Part shown: positions 36,066-45,671 of the stretch, in pieces | Layout of the letters: the number at the start of each line of letters is the position of its first letter | Position numbering within the stretch: the stretch's first letter is position 1 | DNA from: Mortierella alpina | Lineage: Eukaryota > Mortierellomycota > Mortierellomycetes > Mortierellales > Mortierellaceae | Assembly (NCBI GenBank): GCA_029449245.1 | Contig: JANATF010000012.1 | Location: forward strand, 186,001 to 250,000 | Reading direction: 5' to 3' | Length of the DNA: 64,000 nt | Notes under the pieces: model-generated | Database searches by the model: none | What the model was told of the DNA's origin: nothing | The model's input: the letters and a program-made list of their open reading frames with translations, nothing else | Translations under genes and position numbers: made by a program

Positions 36066-37427
36066 ATGACAGAGGAAGCACAGAAAAAGATTCGCGGAAT
36101 GGTCGATTTGGTCATGAGCTATGTTGTCGAGCCACAGCCACTCTCGGTGCCCGCCGTGACCGAAACCATGGATGCCTTGGTGGAACGGCTATCGTCAGGA
36201 TTGACCTTGAAGGACCAAACCTCCCAGGATCAGCAACAAGAGGAAGAGGTTTGGGATGGCGAGTTGTTTGGTGTGCGCCTTGGTAAGAGAACGGGAACAT
36301 GCCCGCAGTATAACACCACAGATCGCATGGATGCTGTACACCTTGTTTTTTGTTTGATCAGGCTCCTGTTGAACTTGCTAACCGTTGATAACGGGACATC
36401 TGTCTATCACTCCTCTCTATTAGCTGGACTTGGAAAGCTCTTCTCCAACGACATCACCAAAGTCTCGCTTGCATGCAAACCCCCAGCAGACCCCAAGACC
36501 GTTATTGGAATGATGGATGCCCTGGCCGAGACCAGCTTCCGCCTCGCAGGATTCGTAGAGTCGATTCCTGTCACAGTTGCTGGACAGACCTATAAACGGG
36601 AGGTTCAATTGCTCGCCAACGACATTTTCCTGGCCACCGCTGGATTGCTGAACGAGTTTTTGGACGAGAAGGTGGAGAAGGTGGTTCAGATCCAGAAGGA
36701 GGGCGCCAGTATCAAACGTACCATTGCTGGATTGAACGGACCAGCAGCAGCAGTGGGATCAGTCGAGGGCGATGGATCCTCTGCCAAGGACGCATACCTG
36801 GCCAAGACTGGAATTGTATGGGAGGCATGTCAGATCTTTGAGCGTGCCAGTCGGACGAATAGAGAGGCCGTGGCCAAGAAGTGGGGCGACATGATGTTGA
36901 CGATGGAGGATGCCATCTCGGAAGTTCAGGAGATGATCGATTCAAACGACGACAAGAAGGACGAGGACGATAATGATGGTGACGAAGATGACGGAAACGA
37001 CAGCGACGACAGCTGGAACGAGGATGATGAAAAGTTGACCGAGGAAGAAAAGCAGCTGAGCGTTCGTGCGAATGCGTTGATGAAGTTGACCAAGATGCTT
37101 TTCAAGAAGCTGCAACAGAGATGTCTCGATGCTGCGGTGACACCCTCGGATATCACCCTCAAGCCTTCGGATCTTGCCAGGATGTGGGATCAGCTCTACG
37201 ACCGTGCCAAGGGCATTGTTGCGTTGGCGGATGAGATTGCGACGTCGCTTTACAGTCCACAGGACCGGCCCTCGATTGTTGCACTGCTGCAGGAGTTGGG
37301 TCGCAAGAACCATGATTGCATCCTTGTCGGTAGACTGTTTGTGCGCGGCCAAGCCGAGCATGAGAAATGGATGGATATGTGTGAGGCTCAGACCAAGAAG
37401 ATCCTGGACACTGTAGCGCAGCCATAA
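36066..37427 (+). CDS. CCNDBP1: GCIP/cyclin-D1-binding protein 1-like (CCNDBP1 family)
   Basis: Two exons (36066-36282 and 36424-37427) encode 406 aa. The all-helical protein resembles Grap2/cyclin-D-interacting proteins, which in animals bind cyclin D1 and HLH proteins and restrain growth. Supporting segments are the N-terminal WDGELFGVRLAGLGKLFSNDI, KVVQIQKEG, GIVWEACQIFERA, then an acidic low-complexity stretch (DDKKDEDDNDGDEDDGNDSDD, about 255-275) and the C-terminal LVRA-like region around RANALMKLTKMLFKKL and DQLYDRAKGIVALADEIATSLYSPQD. The acidic interruption between the two halves is also present in animal GCIP. Role in a fungus is unknown. The 141-bp intron has a length divisible by three and no stop in frame. 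Confidence 0.8.
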   Translation: MTEEAQKKIRGMVDLVMSYVVEPQPLSVPAVTETMDALVERLSSGLTLKDQTSQDQQQEEEVWDGELFGVRLGKRTGTCPQYNTTDRMDAVHLVFCLIRLLLNLLTVDNGTSVYHSSLLAGLGKLFSNDITKVSLACKPPADPKTVIGMMDALAETSFRLAGFVESIPVTVAGQTYKREVQLLANDIFLATAGLLNEFLDEKVEKVVQIQKEGASIKRTIAGLNGPAAAVGSVEGDGSSAKDAYLAKTGIVWEACQIFERASRTNREAVAKKWGDMMLTMEDAISEVQEMIDSNDDKKDEDDNDGDEDDGNDSDDSWNEDDEKLTEEEKQLSVRANALMKLTKMLFKKLQQRCLDAAVTPSDITLKPSDLARMWDQLYDRAKGIVALADEIATSLYSPQDRPSIVALLQELGRKNHDCILVGRLFVRGQAEHEKWMDMCEAQTKKILDTVAQP

Positions 37428-38029
37428 AGGATTCGTAGATTATGAACTCGTCCACTGGTCAATTGCACGAGGGTTTGGCTGTTGTGAGTGTAGCACAGCA
37501 TATTGATACAGAATCGGGGAGCACAGCCCTTGCCATGTTTCTTGGTCTAGAGCAGAAGCATGCCGCAAGGTCATCTTCATATGATAATGAGAGCGGATCC
37601 GAGCGGAGGTTGGAACAGGGCATCGTAGAGGAAAGTAGAGCGTGCTCCTTGCGCTCACGCCACTCTTGAGCGTCGATTTGATAGAAGACATGATAGCGTA
37701 GGACAGCTCCACCGGACAGGAGCGACCGAGACCTATGAGATCGGCTGAGAGAGGTGTGCGGAACAAAAAAAAAAAGGGTGGCCTGATTTTTTATTTTCTC
37801 TCGTCTTCACAGGCAAAGCTAAAGTATCGCAGTCCGCCTCCCAGGGCAGGTCCATCTCGTCCCTTTACGCATCTCCCTCGCTGCTGCATCGACTCGGTGT
37901 GTGTCTCTGTCTCCTCTGCATCTTCGTCCTCATCCTCTTCTCTCCTCTTCTCTTCTCCTCCTCTTCTCCTCTCTTCTCTCCTCTCCTCTTCCAACAAATA
38001 CCCCTTATACCTCTCAACCGGAACTACAC
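37428..38029. promoter_or_regulatory. intergenic, ERG1 promoter with CT-rich tract
   Basis: The 3' UTR of the GCIP-like gene is followed by a long pyrimidine tract (about 37905-37990, repeated CTCTTCTC and TCCTCT), typical of the promoters in this window. No other gene is supported. Confidence 0.5.
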
Positions 38030-40100
38030 ATGCCTGGAAACGTAAAGACCGCCTTGTGATCATTGTGTTGTACCTTCATTCTGGCAACGACGGAATGCCG
38101 CTTGACCTCCCAACCCAGAGGCCACAATCCATCCCATCCTTGTTCTCATCCAAGTTCATCTTTTGTTTGATCCTTCCCAACTGCTGGGCTACTCGATGAT
38201 TAGGTCTCGACTCGACCACTGGCAACCCTGCCTGTGCCTGCAAGCGGATCGAAATATGATATCATTGTCGTAGGCGCTGGTGTTCTCGGATCTGCCTTTG
38301 CCTCCACTTTTGGCAAGCAGGGAAAGCGAGTGCTTCTCCTGGGTAGGTTTCTTCTTATGGCCACAATTCTGAACAGACCGATCGAACAACAGGAATCAGG
38401 AAGCGTGCCCTGTTGATCTTCAAAGGCAATGCCTTCAAATTGCCTTATTTTTCAGGCCAAAGGGGGTTAGCTCCCACCGATCCTACTTGTCGATCCGGTG
38501 CTCACCATGCCTGCTTTTTGTGTGGTTATAATAGAACGAGACTTGAATGAGCCAGATCGCATTGTAGGAGAACTGTTACAGCCTGGAGGATGCAAAGCAC
38601 TGAGGGAACTCGGATTGGCACACTGCTTGGAAGGCATTGATGCCATCCCAACCTATGGATATGGAGTAATCCGAGGATCGGAGAATGTGCATATCCCATA
38701 CCTCATAAATCCAAAAACAGGAAAGCCAGACGAGGGACGATCCTTTCACCATGGACGATTCATCCAGAACCTCAGAACGGCTGCAAGCGAGGCACCCAAT
38801 GTCACCGTGGTGGAAGCAACTGTCAACGAGATTATGCGCGACGAGGATGGTGTCCGGGTAGTTGGTGTGACCTGCTCACAAAAGAAGGATACATCAGCGG
38901 AAGCAACGTCGACGTCCACTATCTCTGCCACCACCACCACCACACAGTACTTTGCTCCCTTGACAGTCATCGCTGATGGCTGCTTCTCAAAGTTCCGCAA
39001 GCAATTCATTGAAAAGCCCGTCGCCACAACATCGCACTTTGTCGGGTACGTTTATCTTGTCCTTGGCGAAACTGTTCTCTTGGAGACAAATCTGTTTTCT
39101 TTGTCCATCATTCCTTGCCAGAGTTGCTAACAGCTTTTTTTTCTTTTCCTGCATCCCGCGCCCTATAGTTTTATCATGAAGGACGTGCAACTCCCTTTCC
39201 CCAATCACGGCCATGTCATTCTCGCATCCCCCTCGCCCATTCTCATGTACCAAATCTCATCAAGGGACACCCGTATCCTTGTTGACGTCCCTGGCAAGTT
39301 GCCTTCAGCCAGCTCGGGCGCATTACGCTCCTATCTCGAGAATGTTATCCATCCGCAATTGCCAGCGACTCTTCAGAAACAGTTTTTGGTCGCACTTGAA
39401 ACAGAACGCTTGCGCTCGATGCCCAACAGTTTCTTGCCACCTTCGACGAGTTCAGAGCTGGGAGTCATCCTGTTGGGCGATGCTATGAACATGCGTCATC
39501 CATTGACAGGAGGCGGTATGACTGTGGCTCTGAACGATGTTGTGTACCTCAAGGACATGCTGGATGGCGACGTGACCCAGGATCAGGAGGAGACGATGGT
39601 TCAAATGGAGCTGTTCTTTTGGAAGAGAAAGGAGCTCAGCGGTGTGATCAATGTCCTGGCACAGGCTTTGTATTCCCTGTTCTCTGGTGGAGGTAAGCAT
39701 TGCATGATGGATTTTTTTTCTTGTCCAATGCACTGCTTTTGCAGGTCTGCAGGTCGCTCAAGATGACTTCACGCCATAAACTTACCTCCTCTTGCATTCC
39801 GTCTTGTCTGTTCACTCACTTGTAGATGAGAACTTGATTGTTCTCCGCGATGGATGCTTTAGCTACTTCAAAATGGGCGGAGAGTGCGTTGCAGGACCTG
39901 TGGGTCTTCTCTCGGGCATCACACGTCGCCGGATGGTGCTCGTGTATCACTTTTATGCGGTGGCACTGCACTCGATTTGGCTGATGTTCCATCGGGCGAC
40001 CTGGGCAGAGGTGCCCATGACGTTTTTTAGGGCGTTCAGTGTGATGTGGACAGCGTGTGTGGTCTTGCTGCCGGTGATGTGGAGCGAGTGTAAAGCATAA
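38030..40100 (+). CDS. ERG1: squalene epoxidase (squalene monooxygenase)
   Basis: Proposed exons 38030-38041, 38204-38342, 38535-39045, 39169-39692 and 39826-40100 encode 486 aa. The enzyme uses FAD, O2 and NADPH-cytochrome P450 reductase to make 2,3-oxidosqualene in the ER, the first oxygen-dependent step of ergosterol synthesis and the target of allylamines such as terbinafine. Seen: Rossmann motif YDIIVVGAGVLGSAFA, ERDLNEPDRIVGELLQPGG, DGCFSKFRKQF, PGKLPS and the second FAD motif GDAMNMRHPLTGGGMTVALND. The C-terminus is hydrophobic, fitting membrane attachment. The first exon (four codons, MPGN) is tentative: the second exon has no ATG before the FAD motif, and its upstream edge is an acceptor (GATTAG) preceded by a stop. 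Sterol regulation is expected but no element was identified. Confidence 0.93.
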
Positions 40101-41592
40101 GGCGCGCGCGCCCCCCTAGATGCGTAGGGCATGTAGCCCGTCAATAATATAAGCACCCTAATTGTCATATTCACCCGGATTTGCTTTTTGATGCAATAGT
40201 GTCCCTGGGGTGAGACTATTTTCTCCCCACCATCAACAAAAAAGACCAACAAAGATAAGAGAGCCACAGTTAGGTTGGGCTAGTGAAATGTTGGATCCAA
40301 GTCAATGGGACACTAGCCTGGTGTGTGAGACGTGTGAGTTGAGGTTGGGGATTGGGTGTGTCCGTGGGTTGGACAGTGCTTCTACTTTCAGAAACAACGA
40401 ACGTGAGAGCATGGATAGAAAAAAAAAAGTAGGAAGCACAGAGTCTACAAAGTCGAGGAGGGGCCAAGCGGTCAGAGGGCGATCAGTCGAGTCAAGGAAG
40501 AGACTGGGCGGGGGGTCAATTGGAAATAGGCTGGTGTAGGGCGGAGTCCGCGCTGATTCGAGGTGGAATTCACATGGCGCTGGGAGAGGGCTGTCCGTGT
40601 CAATAAATAATGACATCGAGGGTCATTATCTTGCTTCGGCAAGGGGCCCTTATCGCCGGGCCTGGATAGCCACAGGCCCACGCATTGGCTGGCCGGTGGA
40701 GGCGCGTTGCCGAGAATTGTCGTCCAGCTTGTGGGCGCGTTGCCGAGATGCGCTGAAACGAGACACTCCGATGATGGTCTGCAGTGCTGCAGGAACAGCA
40801 GTGGGATGACCCAGACATTCGTTGGCACTCTCGTCGATTATTCTATTCTAAACAAAAAAAAAAAAGTGGCCGAAACTGGAGTCGAACCAACATAATTAAT
40901 CTCGACAATAATATTCATTCCAGTGTGGACACAGAAACCGACCCCCGCTTGCGAGAGTGCGCTTGTGTCCTTTCTTTGCGAGCAAGGGGAAGGGGGCAAT
41001 GTGCTTCTGTGGACTCGCTAGGGGTGGTCCTGGCGAGGAGGAGTCAAGGCGTGTGCACGGTATCATTGACACGCGCGTGCTTTGTCGTACAAGATGGCAA
41101 GCGAGCACGACACTGACGAAGAGCGACCAGACATCGACGACGACGAGTACATGTACATGTACATGAGGGTGTGCTGGCCGTGGACTGCAGCAGCAGTGGA
41201 GGGCATGTGCGGATGCGGATGGGTCGTGGTGCAGATGGCATGCATGTGTCTGCTGTGTATGAAGGGTGGTGCTGGCGGGCGTGGGTGTCCCCAGGACCCG
41301 CTCCACAACGGTGTGTGAGCTGCGTGGATCAGCATATGTCATCTGCCGTATGTATGCAGTGTATATATAATGGCTGCCTCTCTCTCTCTCTCTCCTCTTC
41401 TCATTCTGATCTCTCTTCAACAGCAGCACGCACACCAACAACACCTCTCCCTCGTCCTCTTCTTCTTCTTCCTCTTCCTCCTCCTCCTCCTTCTCCTCCT
41501 CTCTCTCCCTCACTCTCTGGATCCACCCTCCCTCTCCACGCCCTTTTCCTCTCGCGCATCCATTCCTCACCCTCGCTCAGTCCAAACTCACA
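40101..41592. other. 1.5-kb intergenic region
   Basis: Contains the ERG1 3' UTR, a degenerate tRNA-like element at 40867-40943 (-) and, from about 41375 to 41575, a very pyrimidine-rich promoter including a (CT)n run at 41380-41394, preceded by a TATATATAAT box at about 41361. No protein gene is supported. Confidence 0.5.
40867..40943 (-). tRNA. degenerate tRNA-like element (possible tRNA pseudogene)
   Basis: On the minus strand a perfect Pol III B box (GGTTCGACTCC) sits in a T-arm that can form five pairs. The flanking 7-mers GGTCGGT and TTCGGCC pair at six of seven positions as an acceptor stem, giving a 77-nt unit, and a run of at least ten T follows as in a Pol III terminator. The D and anticodon arms do not fold well and the A box is poor, so I cannot assign an anticodon. 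A decayed tRNA or a tRNA-derived repeat is most likely. Confidence 0.3.
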
Positions 41593-44500
41593 ATGTGGCG
41601 CCGAATCTCAACGACCGGTGCACGGCAATCCGCCTCATTCGGCCGGAGAGCCGCTTATGCCACTGCAGGTGCCACCTCCTTGGCCCTGTCCGCATACTAC
41701 TACCAGCAGCAGCAGAGGAGAGTCCTCGACGACGACCAGTTTGAGCTGCCTCCTCATTCCTCCATGATCTACCTTGAGGCTCATCAGGCGTCCAGAGACC
41801 CAACGAGACCTCATGCCTTCTGGGCGCCCCCTTCGCGCGAGGAGATGCTGAGGATGCTTCAAGAAGGCCCTGGTGCCATCAAGGAGATCGTATCTGCCAC
41901 GACCAGCAGCAACCAGCAGCAGCCTGCAGGATCGGCCGATGCCACCCCAGCTGCACCCGCCAACGCGTCTTCGACCGACGACGACGAATCGGACGTATTT
42001 GATGTGCTGATCATTGGAGGCGGTGCCACCGGTGCTGGATGTGCGGTGGATGCCGCCACCCGTGGTCTGAAGGTCGCTATGGTCGAGCGGGACGACTTCT
42101 CTTCTGGTACGTCTTATCTGTTTTTTTGCTGAGGACTCTATCTCTTTTATCTCGCTGGGCTGGGCGAGGTGGTCACACACTCCTTTGGTGCGTTTATGCG
42201 GGTATATTTTGAGGCGGCGAGGGCGTTTTGTCTAAAATGGCCTTTCAAAAAGCGGCTTGATCGGTGTGAATGTACGTCCAAGATGTACATATGGCATGCA
42301 CCAGGACCGGCCAGTGAGCGACGGCCACTCTACACACTGGACAGAGTTGGGTGCTCTATAGGAGTATGGAAATATGAGATGGCACGGCGGGACTTGGAAA
42401 ACCCGATATGAAATGGGGAAACCCGATGGAAGGCGGGGGCAAGACCTGAGAGAGAGACATTCCAGCCGATACTGGACACCACTGCAATGGGCACCAGACA
42501 GACGGTAGCACGGTGTTTTGAATGCACGGTGTGCATAAAAGGGTCGTTCGGCAACGAGGTATCTCAGGCACAGTACCCGACACGATTGACGGTAGCGTCC
42601 TCGCTGAGTCATGTAATCTTGTCAAAGGATGGAGCTAGCAGCCTCGATCTAAAAAAAAAACCAAAAAAGAGGGCAGCGAGCAGGAAGCATGGAACCAACA
42701 GAAGTGATGATGGTCAGCACCATGGACGTTATATCGTAAACAAAAGAGCAGTGGCAGGGCTAGTGTCGCCGTTTTTCTTTTTGTTTCAATGGGCTCTTCA
42801 CATACGCCCCGCCTCCACCCTCGCTTCATCATCCCCTTCGTCCATCCATATTCCAAGTTCCTTGGAGAGCGGGGTCAAAGCCCACTAGTGAGATCTGCTC
42901 CACTGGTGATCAAGTGATATGACACTATTCACAATGGCTAGCACAGAGATGAGATGAAGCCGATTTGCCACATGTTTACGACTGCTCTTCTAATGCTGTC
43001 GCCCTTGGTGCTTTTCGTCAAAATAGGAACTTCATCGAGATCGACCAAGCTTGTCCATGGAGGAGTGCGTTATCTGGAGAAGGCTGTCCGTGAACTTGAT
43101 ATCGAGCAGTACAAGCTGGTCAAGGAGGCTCTGACCGAGCGTGCCAATTTCTTGAAGATTGCGCCCTACCTCAGCTACCAGTTGCCTATCATGCTGCCGA
43201 TCTACAAGTAAGTTATATGTGAGAAGGGCAAAAGAGCAAATCAAAAGGCGTATATATATCGTCCGAAGGAGACAGCTGAGATCATAGCTCTAATGCCTGT
43301 TGACGTTTTTGTGATGAATTCTAGGTGGTGGCAGGTTCCTTACTACTGGGCCGGATCCAAGGCGTATGATCTGTTGGCTGGTCATCAGGGTATGGAGAGC
43401 AGTTACTTTTTGAGCCGAGGCAAGGCCCTCGAAGCCTTCCCTATGCTTAAGAACGACAAGCTGGTGGGCGCCATGGTGTATTATGACGGACAGCACAACG
43501 ATTCGCGCATGAACGTGGCTTTGGGACTCACGGCCGTTCAGTACGGTGCCGTCATTGCCAACCATTGCGAGGTTGTTGAGTTGCTCAAGGACGAGAACAA
43601 GAGGCTTTGTGGTGCTCGCGTTCGGGATAGCATGACTGGCAAGGAGTTCAAGGTCAAAGCCAAGGGTATCATTAACGCCACTGGACCCTTCACGGACGGC
43701 ATCCGTCAGTTGGACGACCCTTCCATCCAGACCATTGTCTCCCCCTCTGCTGGAGTCCATATCATCCTCCCCAACTACTACAGTCCTGGAACCATGGGTC
43801 TTTTGGATCCCGCTACAAGTGATGGACGTGTCATCTTCTTCCTGCCCTGGCAAGGAAACACCATCGCAGGAACCACTGATTCGCCCACGGACGTGACGGC
43901 CAACCCCATGGCGACCGAGGAAGAGATCAACTGGATCTTGGGAGAGGTCAAGAACTACCTCAACCCCGACGTCAAGGTCCGCCGAGGAGACGTCTTGGCC
44001 GCTTGGTCAGGAATCCGACCCCTGGTCCGTGACCCTGCTGCCAAGAGCACCGAGGGCTTGGTCCGCAACCATATGATCAACGTGAGCAAGAGTGGACTGT
44101 TGACCATCGCAGGAGGCAAGTGGACGACATACCGTGCCATGGCAGCAGAAACGATCGATGAGGCCATCAAGGAGTTCAACCTCAAGCCTATGCGCGAGTG
44201 CTCGAGTGACCGCGTCAAGTTGATTGGTTCGCATGGTTACAGCAAGACCATGTTCATCCGACTTATCCAGCAATTTGGACTCGAGACCGAGATTGCTCAG
44301 CACTTGGCCAACAGCTACGGAGATCGTGCCTGGGCAGTAGCGTCGCTTGCACAGTCGACTGGAAAGCGCTGGCCCGTCTTTGGAAGGAGAATCTCGGGAC
44401 AGTACCCTTACATCGAGGCCGAGATTCGTTATGCAGTCAGACGTGAGTATGCCTGCACTGCCGTGGATGTGTTGGCCCGCCGTCTGCGCCTCGCCTTCTT

Positions 44501-45236
44501 GAACGTTCACGCAGCACTGGATGCTCTCCCCAGAGTGATTGAGATTATGTCGGAGGAGCTCCACTGGGACAAGGCCCGTCAGGAGAAGGAGATTGAAGAT
44601 GCCAAGGCCTTCTTGACGACCATGGGTCTGCCCGTCAGCCCCATTGCTTACCCTGTTGGTGTCCCAGATGCTGTTTTGGGCCACCCTGTCGCGTCTTCCG
44701 AGACGGGTGACAAGCAGGAGCACAAGAGTTTCTGGGGTCGTCTCGGAGGCAAGTCTGGATCGGACTCGGGTCTTTCCGACTCGTTCTACTCGCGTGCTCA
44801 GTTCAACCCCGAGGAGCTGGCAGAGTTCCACAAGGTCTTTGGTGCCTTGGATCATGATGGCGATGGTCATATCAATGGTCAGGATCTGGAGAAGGTTCTT
44901 AGCCACTTGGACATGGAGGTCGATGCCGACGTTTTGAAGAACATTATTGAAGAGGTAAACGATCGTCCTGAAAAGCCGTTGACTGTCTGCTTGTTTGTTC
45001 ATTGATGGGTTGGTTGACTAACACCCCTTTTTTTTAACTTTGCGCGGCTAAACTAGGTTGATCTGGACAAGTCTGGTTCGATCGAGTTTTATGAGTTCCT
45101 GGAGGTGATGGGTGGTTTGAAGGAGCATGCCAGCCGTTCCGCGTTCTCCAAGCTTGTGGTGCAGGTGGAGAGCAAGAGGAATGTCGACTATGGCATCAAG
45201 GCCAAGACCACCGACCGCAGCGGTGGTGGAGCATAA
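41593..45236 (+). CDS. GUT2: mitochondrial FAD glycerol-3-phosphate dehydrogenase with EF-hands
   Basis: Four exons (41593-42106, 43027-43207, 43325-44954, 45057-45236) encode 834 aa. The enzyme oxidises glycerol-3-phosphate at the outer face of the inner mitochondrial membrane and passes electrons to ubiquinone. The N-terminus ([12 protein letters not shown], then a hydrophobic patch) is a mitochondrial presequence plus anchor. FAD-binding [15 protein letters not shown] is at about 137-151, then [42 protein letters not shown] and GGKWTTYR. The C-terminal extension carries two EF-hand loops, [12 protein letters not shown] (about 741) and [12 protein letters not shown] (about 777). Animal GPD2 has such EF-hands and is calcium-activated; yeast Gut2 lacks them. 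Intron 1 is 920 bp, far longer than others here. The presequence to FAD motif spacing of about 135 residues is also long. Confidence 0.96.
42107..43026 (+). other. 920-bp intron 1 of the GPD gene
   Basis: Begins GTACGT and ends AATAG. It contains no coding frame with family resemblance. An A-rich stretch (about 42650-42668) lies in the middle. Its size may reflect an old insertion or an intronic regulatory segment; no terminal repeats were found by eye. Confidence 0.6.
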
Positions 45237-45671
45237 GCGCTACGCCGTCGCTCTAATAGTTTAGTAGTCTTTTTTTTCATTTCATTAACATTATTCACAA
45301 GCACGCACACATTCAATACAGACGACTCTCTGAAAGGACTCAGAGTGCTCTTATGCCGATCACAGTAGCACCCCTGCATTGATATGTGTTTGTTTGAAGA
45401 CCATTAAGGCAAAGTGGGCGAATGCTATGCACGGGAAAATATGCATTGCGCGGAAAAGAAGAACTGCTCATTGACACTTTCCAAGGGGGTTTGTTTCCCG
45501 TGCGTAGATTGACCTTGCTCACAAATAGCAGAGATGCTTTCCTGGACTCGATCTCCCACAAAAGTTCCTCTTTATCTCTTCTAAACTCTCAGCACCAGCA
45601 AAATCCTCACAATCCCACACCATCGGCCTTTCTCTTTCTCATCACTGCCTCACAGGAGTTCAGACGTAGCA
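45237..45671. promoter_or_regulatory. GPD 3' UTR and promoter of LRR copy 2
   Basis: From about 45400 to the start codon the sequence is recognisably the same, inverted, as the region upstream of LRR copy 1 (35325-35660), including GGGCGAATGCTATGCACGGG and the CTTCTAAA(C/T)TCTCAGCACC block before the ATG. This shows that the duplication included the promoter. Confidence 0.75.
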
